Origin: Psychrobacter sp. PG1
GTDB lineage: Bacteria > Pseudomonadota > Gammaproteobacteria > Pseudomonadales > Moraxellaceae
DNA length: 64,000 nucleotides
NCBI RefSeq assembly: GCF_014897815.1
Contig: NZ_JABUZG010000071.1
Location: 62,001-126,000 of the forward strand
Reading direction: 5' to 3'
Shown: positions 46,162 through 58,447 of the stretch, one piece after another
Layout: every line of letters begins with the position of its first letter
Position numbering within the stretch: position 1 is the stretch's first letter
Notes under the pieces: model-generated
The model's database searches: none
What the model saw: the letters and a program-made list of their open reading frames with translations, nothing else
Told to the model about the DNA's origin: nothing
Program-made: the position numbers and the translations under genes

Positions 46162-47406
46162 TTATAAGTGCAAATCAGTTTCACTACCTTTATGCTCGAT
46201 ACGGCGCTGCTCGCGGCGTTGATAGCGCAGACCAGAGGCGGCAAACCATTGCGGCTTAGTCGTTTGCAATAAATCACTGAGCCGCTGCAATTGTACTTGT
46301 AAGGTTTGCGTGAGCCAAAAATAGCCTTGCCATTCAAAGCCTAAGTTTTCTACGCTTGGATATTCTGATACAGCGATGCGCGTAATGGGGCGAAATACTT
46401 GATCATTTGGACTACGTAATACCGCCGCCATATGCTGCATCGCTTGCGTCAATTCGTGCTGATAATGAATAAGCAAAATATGGTTTTCATCGTCAATTTC
46501 AATATTAGCCAAACGCGGTGCGGCACTTAACAGCAAATCAATGGTACCAATGATATTACGATGGGTACGCTGAATAGTCTCTAGTGTTTCCTTTTCAATA
46601 CCCGATTCACTTGCTGTCGCTGCGATATGCGGACGCACGGCAAGCAAACGCTTATTGATTTTTTGTAGCGCTTTCACCAAGGACTTATTGACCGGTGTAT
46701 CTGGTATAGCACTGTTCGATGGATAAATAATACTGGCCGAACTGGTCGCCTTACTATATTTAAACGGCTTGGGCACTAAGACATCCGCATCAATATGATT
46801 GCCAACCCCTGCATACAAATTGCTGCACGTCTCAAGATTACTGGCCAACAAAAACCGCCACATCAACGTCGATTTAAGCGGTAAAATTAACGTTGCGGCC
46901 ACCGCTACTCCTGCACCAAGCAAAATATTGAACGCGCGATATAAGCCATCTTGGGCAATATTGCTGTGGTCAGGACTCGACACAATCATCAGCATGGTAA
47001 TACCTGTCAGCAGACCGATATAGCCCAATTGCTTGACCGCCACATAACCGATGATGCCACTGATAATGCCAATCAGCCCATAATACAACCACAGCCACCC
47101 ACCGATATCTTTAATCAGCCATAAGAAGCTAAGCCCAACTACTACCCCAAGCAAAGTACCCAATATCCGCTCTTTAGCCTTGGTATAAATCGCCCCTTGA
47201 TATTGTAACAAACCCAAAATCACAAACACGGTAATGGTCGTCCACTCACCATGCGGCAAGTGCGTAAACTCATTTAGCAAGAGCGCAATAAGTACAGCCA
47301 GACCCAAACGTATGGCATGCAAAACATCTGCATGCTGATAACGGGCATAAGGCTCTACAAACGGGGCGGTAAATCGTTGCCAAAAAGTCGGTTTCACGCA
47401 GGGCAT
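46162..47406 (-). CDS. FUSC-family membrane protein (copy 1)
   Basis: A 414-residue protein with an N-terminal membrane half of six hydrophobic segments (about residues 28-175) and a cytoplasmic helical half. The GEWTTITVFVILGLLQYQGAIYTKAKERILGTLLGVVVGL block identifies the FUSC (fusaric acid resistance / YccS-like) family of inner-membrane transporters or efflux-associated proteins. It is shorter than full FUSC proteins (about 650-700), carrying a single membrane half. The C-terminus (YQRREQRRIEHKGSETDLHL) is nearly the same in the tandem paralogue. Confidence 0.88.
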   Translation of the reverse strand: MPCVKPTFWQRFTAPFVEPYARYQHADVLHAIRLGLAVLIALLLNEFTHLPHGEWTTITVFVILGLLQYQGAIYTKAKERILGTLLGVVVGLSFLWLIKDIGGWLWLYYGLIGIISGIIGYVAVKQLGYIGLLTGITMLMIVSSPDHSNIAQDGLYRAFNILLGAGVAVAATLILPLKSTLMWRFLLASNLETCSNLYAGVGNHIDADVLVPKPFKYSKATSSASIIYPSNSAIPDTPVNKSLVKALQKINKRLLAVRPHIAATASESGIEKETLETIQRTHRNIIGTIDLLLSAAPRLANIEIDDENHILLIHYQHELTQAMQHMAAVLRSPNDQVFRPITRIAVSEYPSVENLGFEWQGYFWLTQTLQVQLQRLSDLLQTTKPQWFAASGLRYQRREQRRIEHKGSETDLHL

Positions 47407-47498
47407 CTCTTATAAGTGAAGGAAGAAAAAATCGGTTAAATTGTAGCTACTGGCTTAACTATTGATAAATCGATGATAAAGTCATGACCAAAAAATAA

Positions 47499-47530
47499 CG
47501 CCTTTTACCTATTAAAAGATAAAAGACGCT
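47499..47530 (-). terminator. Terminator-like hairpin after FUSC copy 2
   Basis: CGCCTTTTACC...TAAAAGACG hairpin, imperfect, flanked by A-rich sequence. It resembles the gltD terminator at 48958-48995. Confidence 0.6.
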
Positions 47531-47642
47531 GAAGGTCAAAACATGCTAGCACATAACGACAAAAAAACATCCTAACAACATCGCATTTGGCTATTGGTAA
47601 TGCTGAAAGGTGCTGACAAATACTTGCCAGCATCTCCTATAT

Positions 47643-48878
47643 TTACAAGTGTAAATCGGACTCGCCCCCCTGCTCTTTCATTCTACGCTGCTCACGCCTT
47701 TGATAGCGCAGACCAGAAGCGGCATACCACTGCGGTTTGGTCGTTTGTAGCAGATCACTTAACTGTTGCAGTTGTGCTTGCAACGTTTGCGTCAACCAAA
47801 AATATCCCTGCCACTCAAACGTTGCATACTGTACGCTAGGATATTCTGATAGCGCAATACGCGTAATAGGTCGAAAAGTCTGATCGCTTGGACTGCGTAG
47901 CACTGCCGCGATATGCTGCATGGCTTGGGTGAGCTCGTGTTGATAGTGAATCAGTAGCATATGATTATCATCGTCGATATCGATATTCGCCAAACGCGGT
48001 GCTGCACTGAGTAACAAATCGATGGTACCGATGATATTGCGATGGGTACGCTGAATCGTTTCTATCGTCTCTTTATGAATGCCGGACTCGCTTGCTGTTG
48101 CAGCGATATGTGGACGTACTGCGAGTAGTCGCTTGTTTATTTGCTGCAGCGATTTTATCAACGCTTTATTAACAGGCATATCTGCAGTAGTGCTACTTTG
48201 AGGATAAAACAGGCTAGCTGAGCTTGTCGCTCTAGTATAGACAAGCGACTTGGGAGCCACTATTTCAGCATCGATATGATGTCCGACACCGGCATAAAGC
48301 GTACTACAGGCTTCTAAATTATTTGCTAATAAAAATCGCCACATCAACGTCGACTTTAGAGGTAAGACCACTGTCACCATGACCGCAATACCTGTACCGA
48401 TTAAGATATTGAGTGCGCGATAGACACCATCTTGCGCCATATTAACTTGATTCAAGTTAGAGACGATCATCAGCATAGTAATGCCAGTGAGTAACCCAGT
48501 ATACCCTAGCCGCCTGACCGAAAAATAACCAATAATTCCACTAACAATACCAATAAGCAGGTACTCTATCCCTAACCAAGCACCCGTCCCTTTATTGATC
48601 CATAAGATTGCAAATGCCACGACAATACCCGAAACCGTGCCTAGTACTCGCTCTTTGGCTTTGGTATAAATAGCGCCCTGATACTGTAGCAATCCCAAAA
48701 TAATAAAGACGGTGATCGTCGTCCATTCCCCATGTGGAAAATGGCTTATTTGATTGGCTAACAGCGCAAGTACAATGGCTGCACCGATACGTATGGCGTG
48801 CAAGATATCAGCGTGCTGATAGCGCGCATAAGGTTCAATGAATGGTGCAGTAAATCGTTGCCAAATTTTTGGTTTCAC
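47643..48878 (-). CDS. FUSC-family membrane protein (copy 2)
   Basis: A 411-residue paralogue of the previous gene, with the same layout: membrane half containing GEWTTITVFIILGLLQYQGAIYTKAKERVLGTVSGIVVAF, central SSTTADMPVNKALIKSLQQINKRLLAVRPHIAATASESGI, and an almost identical C-terminus (SGLRYQRREQRRM...ESDLHL). Similarity runs along the whole length, so the pair is a tandem duplication. Differences concentrate in the periplasmic/loop stretches and around residues 210-235. The function is presumed efflux or envelope stress, not demonstrated. Confidence 0.88.
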   Translation of the reverse strand: MKPKIWQRFTAPFIEPYARYQHADILHAIRIGAAIVLALLANQISHFPHGEWTTITVFIILGLLQYQGAIYTKAKERVLGTVSGIVVAFAILWINKGTGAWLGIEYLLIGIVSGIIGYFSVRRLGYTGLLTGITMLMIVSNLNQVNMAQDGVYRALNILIGTGIAVMVTVVLPLKSTLMWRFLLANNLEACSTLYAGVGHHIDAEIVAPKSLVYTRATSSASLFYPQSSTTADMPVNKALIKSLQQINKRLLAVRPHIAATASESGIHKETIETIQRTHRNIIGTIDLLLSAAPRLANIDIDDDNHMLLIHYQHELTQAMQHIAAVLRSPSDQTFRPITRIALSEYPSVQYATFEWQGYFWLTQTLQAQLQQLSDLLQTTKPQWYAASGLRYQRREQRRMKEQGGESDLHL

Positions 48879-48955
48879 GCACAGGTACTCTTATTAATTG
48901 AAGAATATATAGTCAATGAAAAGTAATATCGAACCATCATGTACTGCTGATATCA

Positions 48956-48995
48956 AAAAAAACGTCTTTTACCTGTTAAAAGGCAAAAGACGTTT
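48956..48995 (-). terminator. Terminator of the gltB-gltD operon
   Basis: AACGTCTTTT and AAAAGACGTT arms with inner CCT/AGG pairing and an A/T run; 45 bp past the gltD stop. Confidence 0.88.
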
Positions 48996-49040
48996 GAGAT
49001 CGAAATAGAGTGGTCAATAATTGGATGTCAACCAAAACCA

Positions 49041-50474
<1,434 letters not shown>

Positions 50475-50642
50475 TTAATATGAGGCTTTTTATATCAAGC
50501 TTTTTTAAAGTGGGCGGTGACAGTCAACGATGTCTCATTTATCACAAAATTAAGAGCTTTATATCGTGACCGTCACTTACCTGCTGAAAACCTCTGAGTT
50601 AAAAGGCTTTTAAAAGCGGAACATTGGATAATCCAAGCAAAG

Positions 50643-53600
50643 CTATTGTGGGTCAGCCATGGTGGTTTTGAGAAGGCTCGCAATGTTTGCCGCTTTAGGC
50701 TTCACCAAATAAAACTTACGAACATAGTGCTCAAAGTCAGCCAATATCGTCTGACCCCACGCGCTGCCTGTTTTATTAACATGCGCTTCAATCACTTGCT
50801 GCAAATGGATACGATGCTCTTCGGTTTGCTCACTTGAGATACGGTTAAGATCGATCAACTCATGGTTACAACGGTCAAAGAAATCGCCTTCCATATCGAG
50901 CACATAAGCAAAACCACCTGTCATACCTGCTCCAAAGTTGAGACCCGTACGCCCAAGAATAGTGACAATACCGCCTGTCATATATTCACAGCAATGATCG
51001 CCTGTGCCTTCGATGACTGCGTGCGCGCCAGAGTTACGCACCCCAAAGCGCTCGCCAGCAGTACCAGCTGCATATAGTTTGCCGCCCGTTGCGCCATATA
51101 AGCAGGTATTACCAATGATGGCGGTCTCTTGCGCCGTAAAGCTTGAATCTTTTGGTGGATAAATAACAATCTCACCGCCAGCCATGCCTTTGCCGACATA
51201 ATCATTGGCATCGCCTTCTAGCTCAATATTTAGACCACCTGCATTCCAGACGCCTAAACTCTGCCCAGCAGTACCAGTCAGATGCAGCTTAATTGGCATA
51301 TCACTCATGCCAAGGTTGCCCCATACTTGCGCAATCTCACCAGAGATACGCGCGCCGATAGAACGATCACAGTTACCGACATAATAGCTATAATCGCCGC
51401 CATTACCTTGACGAATATTGAGCAACATATCACTAATCATCTGTTCAGCGAGTAAGCCTTTATCAAATGGCTCATTACGCTCAACCTGACAGGTTTGGGC
51501 TTTACCACTACTGGCTGGATGGCTAAATAATAATGGCGTTAAATCCAGATGACGCTGTTTATCCGTGTTGCCTTCTAATACTTCAAGCAAGTCAGTACGT
51601 CCAACCAACTCTTCCATACTACGCACACCAAGGGCGGCAAGCCATTCACGCGTTTCAGTTGCTACAAATTTAAAGAAGTTAATCAACATCTCCGCTTCGC
51701 CAATGAAATGCTCATCACGTAGCTTGGCTTTTTGCGTCGCAACCCCAGTCGGGCAATTATTAAGATGGCAAATGCGTAGGTATTTACAACCAACGGCAAT
51801 CATCGGCGTGGTACCAAAGCCAAAGCTTTCTGCCCCAAGGATAGCGGCTTTTACCACATCAAGTCCTGTCTTTAGGCCACCATCAGTTTGAATACGAACT
51901 TTATGACGCAAGCCATTTACTCGTAGTGATTGGTGGGTCTCAGCAAGTCCTAGCTCCCATGGTGACCCTGCATGATGGATAGACGATAGCGGAGAGGCTG
52001 CTGTGCCACCATCATAACCTGAGATGGTAATCAAATCGGCATAGGCTTTTGCCACGCCAGTCGCGATAGTACCAACGCCTGGACGTGAGACTAACTTGAC
52101 CGATACTAGCGCATCTGGATTGACTTGCTTTAAATCAAAAATGAGCTGCGCCAAATCTTCGATAGAATAGATATCATGATGCGGCGGTGGTGAAATCAAC
52201 GTCACACCCGGTACAGAATAACGTAAGCGCGCAATCAGAGCATTGACCTTACCACCCGGCAACTGACCTCCCTCACCCGGCTTGGCACCCTGTGCAACCT
52301 TGATTTGCATCACTTCGGCTGAACGCAAATACGCTGGGGTGACGCCAAAACGACCCGAGGCAATTTGTTTGATCTTTGAGTTGCGCAGCGTGCCATAACG
52401 TACTGGATCTTCGCCCCCCTCACCAGAGTTTGAACGTCCACCGATGGTATTCATCGCCATGGCAATCGCTTCATGGGCTTCGGGTGACAACGCCCCTAAC
52501 GACATGCCCGCCGAGTCAAAGCGCGTCAGAATAGCTGAGATATCCTCTACGTCATTCACATCGATAGAGTTATCTGTTTTTAATTGCAATAAATCACGCA
52601 AGGTCGCCACAGGACGGCTATTCACTAAGTTGGCATAATTACGATAATTATCATAATCACCCGTACGAACCGCGGTATGCAGGCTATTAATCACGTCTGG
52701 GTTAAAGGCATGATATTCTTTGTTGAAGACAAACTTCAGTAAGCCACCTTGATCGAGTGGCGCGCGGCGCTTGAAAGCATTCGCCGCTAGCTGTGCTTGA
52801 TCGGCAGCTAAGTCAGCAAAGGTCGCACCTTTAATACGACTCTGTACGCCTTTGAAACACAGGCTCACCACCTCTTCAGAGAGACCCACTGCTTCAAATA
52901 ACTGCGCGCCGCGATAAGAGACAATGGTCGAGATGCCCATTTTTGATAAGATTTTTAGCAAGCCTTTATCCAAGCCTTTACGGAAATTAACCCGCGCTTG
53001 AATCGGATCACCAAGCAGCTCACCAGTCGCTACTAAGTCATCAATAACATCATAAGCCAAATAAGGATAAACGCAGGTCGCACCAAAACCAATCAAGACT
53101 GCCACTTGATGCGAGTCGCGCGCCAAACCAGTCTCAATGATTAAATTAGCATCAGTACGAATACCTTGACCAATCAAATAATGATGCACCGCACCAGTCA
53201 CCATGATGGCATTGGCTGGTACTTTATCGGCATCGATGTCTTTATCAGACAACACAATCAAAGTGTGACCAGCTCGGATGCTGTTAGCTACTTGCTCGCA
53301 GATAGCCATGATGGCTTCTGATAACTCAAGGGTGCGATCATAGTTTAAATCAATACGCGCCATTTTAAAGGCTGGATCGCCCAAGGTCTCAAGTTGCTGC
53401 ATCTTGCTGGCGGACAATACCGGCGACGATAAAATAATACGGTGTGCATCTCGCGCTGATGGCGCAAACACATTGGTTTCAGCACCGAGGCAGGTCTGCA
53501 ATGACATCACGATAGATTCACGCAATGGATCAATCGGTGGATTGGTCACCTGTGCGAACTGCTGACGGAAAAAGTCACCGACATGGCGGATTTGCTGCGA

Positions 53601-55106
53601 CAACACTGCCATGGGCGTATCATCACCCATTGAACCGACGGGCTCTTGACCATTTTCGGCGTTGGGGCGGATAATTTCAGTACGCTCTTCATTGGTAATG
53701 TGATACATTTTTTGCAGTGTTTTTAGCTCATTACCACGGCATGTTTGCGCTGCTAACTCTTCCTCTAAACGCTCATCATCACGGATACGGGTTGCTTCTT
53801 CACGCAGCCATTTACGGTACGGATGGGCTTTTTTCAGTAATGTCGCAATCGCTTTAGTATCTAAAATTTGACCCGTTAAAGTATCAATAACGAGCATTTG
53901 ACCAGGGCCAACGCGTCCTTTTGCCAACACATCTTTTGGCGAGTAATCCCACACACCAACTTCAGAAGCAACGGTGATGTAGCCGTTCTTGGTCGTCACC
54001 CAGCGCGATGGGCGTAGACCGTTACGATCAAGCATACAGACCGCATAGCGTCCATCTTGAATCACCAAACCTGCTGGACCATCCCACGCTTCCATGTGCT
54101 GCGAATAAAACTCATAAAAGGCGCGCAAATCCATATCCATGCTATCGACATTCTGCCAAGCAGGTGGCACGAGAATCGACATCGCATGGAATAGATTCAT
54201 ACCACCTGACATGAGGACTTCAAGCATATTATCTAAGCTTGATGAGTCAGAGCCCGTACTGTTCACCAGTGGCGTCAATTCATTCAAATTGGGCAGTTTG
54301 TCTGATTTTAGTTTTGGCGTCCGTGCCTCAGACCAGTTGCGATTGCCTGTGATGGTATTCAACTCGCCATTGTGGGCAAGATAACGAAACGGCTGCGCCA
54401 AAGGCCAACGCGGCAAGGTATTGGTGGAGAAACGTTGATGAAATACCACGATATGCGATGCCAAACGCGCATCTTGTAGATCCAAGAAAAATGCTGGCAA
54501 GTCTGATGGCATCACCAAACCTTTATAGATAATCGTCTGACAGCTTAATGAGCACACATAAAACAGCTCATCATCAGCCAAGCGCTGCTCTGCTTTTTTG
54601 CGTGCGACAAACAGTTTACGGTTAAAGTCATCCGCTGCCAAATCATCGGGGGCGTTGACAAACACTTGCTTAAAATCAGGTAAAGTCTCACGGCCAATGT
54701 CACCGACGATGCTCAAATCAAGCGGCACATCACGCCAGCCAGCAACCTCTAATCCTTGGGCGACAATCTCATCGCTCAGCACTTGCTGGCTATCACGAGC
54801 TTTTGTCTCATCTAAATTGACAAAGATCATACCAACTGCAAAGTTGTCAGTAATCGCGAACCCTTGCTCAGCAGCAATACCTCTAAAAAACTCAATAGGC
54901 GTCGCCAGTAGTAGACCACAACCATCACCCGTTCTACCATCAGCAGCAACACCGCCGCGATGGGTCATACAGCTTAGACTATGAATAGCAGTTTTTACCA
55001 AATCATGGCTGGCTTGTCCCTCAATATGAGCGATCAAACCAAAACCACAGTTATCAGAAAAATCATCTGGCGTGACCAGGTGGGTTTGCGAGGAAATCAT
55101 TGACAT
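50643..55106 (-). CDS. gltB: Glutamate synthase large subunit
   Basis: A 1487-residue GOGAT subunit converting glutamine and 2-oxoglutarate to two glutamates. The start at 55106 has RBS AAAGGAC and places the catalytic cysteine, exposed by propeptide removal, at C20 ([11 protein letters not shown]); an upstream in-frame extension to 55271 is not supported. Domains: class II glutaminase (20-420), central region, FMN-binding TIM barrel with [17 protein letters not shown] and [12 protein letters not shown], 3Fe-4S cysteines in [16 protein letters not shown] (fits C-x5-C-x4-C), and a C-terminal GXGXG beta-helix ([11 protein letters not shown]). Length matches E. coli GltB. Confidence 0.98.
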   Translation of the reverse strand: MSMISSQTHLVTPDDFSDNCGFGLIAHIEGQASHDLVKTAIHSLSCMTHRGGVAADGRTGDGCGLLLATPIEFFRGIAAEQGFAITDNFAVGMIFVNLDETKARDSQQVLSDEIVAQGLEVAGWRDVPLDLSIVGDIGRETLPDFKQVFVNAPDDLAADDFNRKLFVARKKAEQRLADDELFYVCSLSCQTIIYKGLVMPSDLPAFFLDLQDARLASHIVVFHQRFSTNTLPRWPLAQPFRYLAHNGELNTITGNRNWSEARTPKLKSDKLPNLNELTPLVNSTGSDSSSLDNMLEVLMSGGMNLFHAMSILVPPAWQNVDSMDMDLRAFYEFYSQHMEAWDGPAGLVIQDGRYAVCMLDRNGLRPSRWVTTKNGYITVASEVGVWDYSPKDVLAKGRVGPGQMLVIDTLTGQILDTKAIATLLKKAHPYRKWLREEATRIRDDERLEEELAAQTCRGNELKTLQKMYHITNEERTEIIRPNAENGQEPVGSMGDDTPMAVLSQQIRHVGDFFRQQFAQVTNPPIDPLRESIVMSLQTCLGAETNVFAPSARDAHRIILSSPVLSASKMQQLETLGDPAFKMARIDLNYDRTLELSEAIMAICEQVANSIRAGHTLIVLSDKDIDADKVPANAIMVTGAVHHYLIGQGIRTDANLIIETGLARDSHQVAVLIGFGATCVYPYLAYDVIDDLVATGELLGDPIQARVNFRKGLDKGLLKILSKMGISTIVSYRGAQLFEAVGLSEEVVSLCFKGVQSRIKGATFADLAADQAQLAANAFKRRAPLDQGGLLKFVFNKEYHAFNPDVINSLHTAVRTGDYDNYRNYANLVNSRPVATLRDLLQLKTDNSIDVNDVEDISAILTRFDSAGMSLGALSPEAHEAIAMAMNTIGGRSNSGEGGEDPVRYGTLRNSKIKQIASGRFGVTPAYLRSAEVMQIKVAQGAKPGEGGQLPGGKVNALIARLRYSVPGVTLISPPPHHDIYSIEDLAQLIFDLKQVNPDALVSVKLVSRPGVGTIATGVAKAYADLITISGYDGGTAASPLSSIHHAGSPWELGLAETHQSLRVNGLRHKVRIQTDGGLKTGLDVVKAAILGAESFGFGTTPMIAVGCKYLRICHLNNCPTGVATQKAKLRDEHFIGEAEMLINFFKFVATETREWLAALGVRSMEELVGRTDLLEVLEGNTDKQRHLDLTPLLFSHPASSGKAQTCQVERNEPFDKGLLAEQMISDMLLNIRQGNGGDYSYYVGNCDRSIGARISGEIAQVWGNLGMSDMPIKLHLTGTAGQSLGVWNAGGLNIELEGDANDYVGKGMAGGEIVIYPPKDSSFTAQETAIIGNTCLYGATGGKLYAAGTAGERFGVRNSGAHAVIEGTGDHCCEYMTGGIVTILGRTGLNFGAGMTGGFAYVLDMEGDFFDRCNHELIDLNRISSEQTEEHRIHLQQVIEAHVNKTGSAWGQTILADFEHYVRKFYLVKPKAANIASLLKTTMADPQ

Positions 55107-55500
55107 GGCTAGTCCTTTTAGGTGAACGGGCAATTTATGCATCCAATGCAGATCATAAACTGAAGACCGTAAGCAGAACGGGCTAATAATTAATATTCGT
55201 ATATCCGAATTAATAAATGGTGTGACGCTCATAGACATCATACTTTGAGACTGAGGTGAAAGCTCTGGCACTCCCAGTCATTGAATGATGTTTCAATAGA
55301 TCATTAACATATTAAAAGATAGTAAACGGTCGCCCTTGGCAATGACATACAGCCCTGTATACCCGTTACGTAGTCATCAATAACGCAATGTCGCTATCTT
55401 GAGTGTCACTTGTTATCACACCATGCCTAGCAATCCAGACTGATTGACTACGCATGTAATAACCGTGCATTTGATTCATTTTGAATATCTGACGCTCTGT

Positions 55501-55596
55501 AATCAAGCGCTTCATTCACTCTAAAGAGAGCGATAATAAGAGAGGTTGCGCCACTTGCGATAGCTTAATTATAGATAGCAAGTGACAACGCTTGAG
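55501..55596 (-). other. Candidate structured RNA or operator region far upstream of gltB
   Basis: Nested complements: TCAAGCG (55503-55509 region) with CGCTTGA (55589-55595), then GTTG-CACTTGC (55545-55558) with GCAAGTG-CAAC (55578-55588). The inner stem is about 7 bp of perfect CACTTGC/GCAAGTG pairing. It lies about 400 bp before the gltB start, on the leader side. Could be an RNA element, a protein-binding dyad or chance. Confidence 0.4.
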
Positions 55597-55917
55597 ACAA
55601 AAAATTTTAGTAACGTATCTTTTAAATGATAGAAGTTTACCAATTCATTGTTAAAAAACAATTTTTACGATAACTATACAGAACGTCGCCCACAGTTATA
55701 TTAGTTAATGACGGACAAAAAATCTAGTCTTTTCTATCGATTCACCCACCATATTTTGTAAGAGAACTTATTACTATTGGTTATAGGATGATTAAATGTT
55801 CTATGCAAATTTTGATACATAGTATCTGTGACAAGGCTTAGTTGAGATACTTAATTAAGATCAACTTCTTTTGGAAATGTATTTTTAGCACTAATTATAT
55901 GTTTTATGATGCTCCAC

Positions 55918-55957
55918 AAAAAAACCCACTAACCAGCTTGTCAGTGGGTTTTTTTAG
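55918..55957 (-). terminator. Terminator of the SPOR-like gene
   Basis: AAAAAAACCCACT and AGTGGGTTTTTTT arms with a 13-nt loop, 60 bp past the stop codon. Confidence 0.92.
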
Positions 55958-56016
55958 TTATAGTGGTAACGAGGTTATGATAGCTATCAACGATATGGTC
56001 AAAGGACAAACATACT

Positions 56017-57090
56017 TTAATTACTTTTGTCTTCTATCAGCGTTTTCATACTGTCGTTATTGCTCTTAGGAGGATTGGTATTCTTGCTAGTAGCGTTTGC
56101 GCCAGAATTTGTGCTACTGGTACTACTTGGCGGCTTTGGTGTTGCGACTACTGGGGGTTTTTTAGTGGTATTTTCAGTACCTGATGTCACTGATTTTTTA
56201 TTCTCTGATTCAGACTTAGTTCCACTACCTTCATTTTTAGGCGTGGTGACAGAGGATACTTCCTCTTCATTGCCAACAATACGCTCTTCAGTGACCGATA
56301 AAGTATCGGAGGTATCCGCTGACTGACGGATACTTTCATTGTCGCCATTACTGGCAGTTTCTTGACTGCTACGACCAGCATTGTCCCCATTATTCGTTTC
56401 TGGCAGTGGCTGGCGCACTGGCACTTCGCGCTTAGTCGGCTTTAGATCAACAGAACGTGTGCGTCTGGTGCTCAAATCTTTAACTGGATCAGGGCGTTCA
56501 TAATTATCGATGATACCGACATAACGATTGATCTCTTCTGGCAACACACGCACATTGGCTGGCAACTTAAAGTCTATCAGTTTTGCCGCGCCAACCGCTT
56601 CTTGTGGACTACTCATGAGCCCATAAGTTAACATATAGCGGACTTGATTTTCATCATCAAGATAACGGAAATAAGCAAATTTATTACGGTCTGCGCGGCC
56701 TTCTAGATAACTGACAATCACATCGTTTTCGGCGACATTCATCACCTGCACTGTCCATTTACCTTTATTCGCCAACAAATAACGTTTGTCTTTAAACTCA
56801 GCAGGATAATTGCGCAAATCACGTACCGTCGTATCAAAACTAATGGGCTGCACGTCGGTATCAAGCTCGTGTAACGACTCTATTTTTAAAGGCTGCTCAA
56901 GCTCAGCACTCAATAGTTGCGGTGCTGATATGGGGGCATTTTCAATTTTGGCACCCATCGCTGGTGTTTGACTAAACATCCAAATCAGAGCCGTGACCAC
57001 ACCCAGCAGCAAGGTCATTATCAGCCAAATCAACGCTTGACGGCGATATGACTGGCTAGCGGTACGCGGCGTCGATCTTGAAGCTGCCAT
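56017..57090 (-). CDS. SPOR-domain-like inner-membrane protein, DamX-position gene
   Basis: A 357-residue protein. Start set at 57090 by AAGGA 7 nt upstream. A basic N-terminus, a single transmembrane helix (about residues 20-40), then a domain at about 110-195 (KGKWTVQVMNVAENDVIVSYLEGRADRNKFAYFRYLDDENQVRYMLTYGLMSS) that resembles the SPOR peptidoglycan-binding fold, and a long Ser/Thr/Asn/Lys low-complexity tail. In gammaproteobacteria damX follows aroB, as this gene follows aroB here; the domain order is unusual, as SPOR normally lies at the C-terminus. Division or cell-wall role inferred. Confidence 0.68.
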   Translation of the reverse strand: MAASRSTPRTASQSYRRQALIWLIMTLLLGVVTALIWMFSQTPAMGAKIENAPISAPQLLSAELEQPLKIESLHELDTDVQPISFDTTVRDLRNYPAEFKDKRYLLANKGKWTVQVMNVAENDVIVSYLEGRADRNKFAYFRYLDDENQVRYMLTYGLMSSPQEAVGAAKLIDFKLPANVRVLPEEINRYVGIIDNYERPDPVKDLSTRRTRSVDLKPTKREVPVRQPLPETNNGDNAGRSSQETASNGDNESIRQSADTSDTLSVTEERIVGNEEEVSSVTTPKNEGSGTKSESENKKSVTSGTENTTKKPPVVATPKPPSSTSSTNSGANATSKNTNPPKSNNDSMKTLIEDKSN

Positions 57091-57219
57091 GGGAGTATCC
57101 TTGGTGAAAATAAAGTTGACTGCATTCAAGAGATGCGCAGTAAGTAGAATAGCGGCGAGCCAGCCTGCTTTAAACCGTTGCGTTCAGTGGGTATTCACGA
57201 GCACTAAAGCTTTAAGACA

Positions 57220-58329
57220 TTATACGCGGTATTGTGACAATACCTCGTGCAAAAGATCTTCATCGAAATCATTGGTCAATACGGCCTGACCCAGTGATTT
57301 TAACAAAATCAGGCGGATTTGTCCGTGTTTCACTTTTTTATCATGTCCCATCAAACTTAGCGCCGTTTGTGTATCAATGCGTGGCGGGGTGATAGGCAAA
57401 TTTGCCAAGGTTAAAATACGCTTAATACGAGCAACGTCTTCGGCCGTTAACCATCCCATTTTCTGTGATAACTCTGCGGCTTGTACCATGCCAGCAGCGA
57501 CTGCCTCACCGTGTAGCCAATTGCCATAGCCTTCATGTGTTTCAATGACATGACCAAAAGTATGACCGAAGTTTAACAATGCTCGCACGCCTGACTCTCT
57601 TTCATCTTGCGCGACGACATCCGCTTTATACTGACAGCAGCGTTTTACGGCATCACCAAGTACCGCTAAATCCAAATCCATCATCGCTGGCAGATTGACT
57701 TCCAGCCAATCTAAGAACGTGACATCCATAATGAGCGCGTATTTAATAACCTCAGCCAACCCGGCTGACAACTCGCGCGCTGGCAAAGTCTTGAGCGTAC
57801 TCATATCAGCAAGTACCATTTGCGGCTGCCAAAAAGCGCCAATCATATTTTTGCCTTGAGGATGATTGATGCCCGTCTTACCACCAACGCTCGAATCCAC
57901 TTGTGACAGTAGCGTGGTTGGAATCTGAATAAAATTCACACCACGCATAAAGCTTGCTGCAGCAAAGCCCGTCATATCACCAATAACGCCACCACCTAGA
58001 GCAATAAGCGTAACGTCACGATTAAAATGCTCGGCCATCAATACATCGTAAATTTGATTGATACTGGTCTGATGCTTATATTGCTCACCATCTGGCAATA
58101 CGCAAACACGCACAGTGAACTGCTCTGTTAACTCTTTCTCTAAAGCGCTTAGGTATAAAGGCGCAACAGTATCATTAGTGACAATCAATACTTGGCGACC
58201 ACGAATATAAGGTGTGATCAGCTTTGCCATACTGTTGCGATCTATCGCTGTTTTCTCAGTAATGACGATTGGATAGTCATGGCTTTGCGTATGAACCGTT
58301 AAACCGTCATGAAACAGTGGCGTTGCCAT
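57220..58329 (-). CDS. aroB: 3-dehydroquinate synthase
   Basis: A 369-residue NAD- and metal-dependent enzyme for the second shikimate-pathway step. Start at 58329 chosen for RBS GGGAG and homology; the frame extends to 58347. Motifs: [42 protein letters not shown] (metal and substrate site), [21 protein letters not shown] with the zinc histidines, and LMGHDKK. It is downstream of aroK, with a palindromic repeat between them. Neighbour order pilQ-aroK-aroB is the usual gammaproteobacterial one. Confidence 0.97.
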   Translation of the reverse strand: MATPLFHDGLTVHTQSHDYPIVITEKTAIDRNSMAKLITPYIRGRQVLIVTNDTVAPLYLSALEKELTEQFTVRVCVLPDGEQYKHQTSINQIYDVLMAEHFNRDVTLIALGGGVIGDMTGFAAASFMRGVNFIQIPTTLLSQVDSSVGGKTGINHPQGKNMIGAFWQPQMVLADMSTLKTLPARELSAGLAEVIKYALIMDVTFLDWLEVNLPAMMDLDLAVLGDAVKRCCQYKADVVAQDERESGVRALLNFGHTFGHVIETHEGYGNWLHGEAVAAGMVQAAELSQKMGWLTAEDVARIKRILTLANLPITPPRIDTQTALSLMGHDKKVKHGQIRLILLKSLGQAVLTNDFDEDLLHEVLSQYRV

Positions 58330-58378
58330 TAAACACTCCCTAAGCATTTTGAATAAGATAAAAGTAGCTGAGCTTAAC

Positions 58379-58427
58379 TAGGGCGCGTCCTGATTTTTAT
58401 CGCCATTTTTAAATGAGGACACGCCTT
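58379..58427. repeat. Palindromic repeat with GGGCGCGTCCT ends between aroK and aroB
   Basis: AGGGCGCGTCCT and AGGACACGCCTT arms with an internal ATTTTTATCGCCATTTTTAAATGA. The complement TCATTTAAAAATGGCGATAAAAA matches the left interior of the 6383-6556 element (TCATTTCAAAAATGGTGATAAAAATGA), so they share more than the ends. Confidence 0.8.
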
Positions 58428-58447
58428 GATAAAGTTTATCATTATGG

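Larger units (their letters stand above)
55107..56016. other. Long intergenic / leader region upstream of gltB
   Basis: About 900 bp. The gltB side has nested inverted repeats (see the next entry) and the far side carries the terminator for the SPOR-like gene. No ORF with a good RBS and no recognised riboswitch was seen. The region is longer than a normal promoter gap. Confidence 0.6.

Noticed and set aside
55107..55271. In-frame N-terminal extension of gltB
   Set aside because: An RBS precedes the ATG at 55106, and the propeptide length before catalytic Cys fits only that start.
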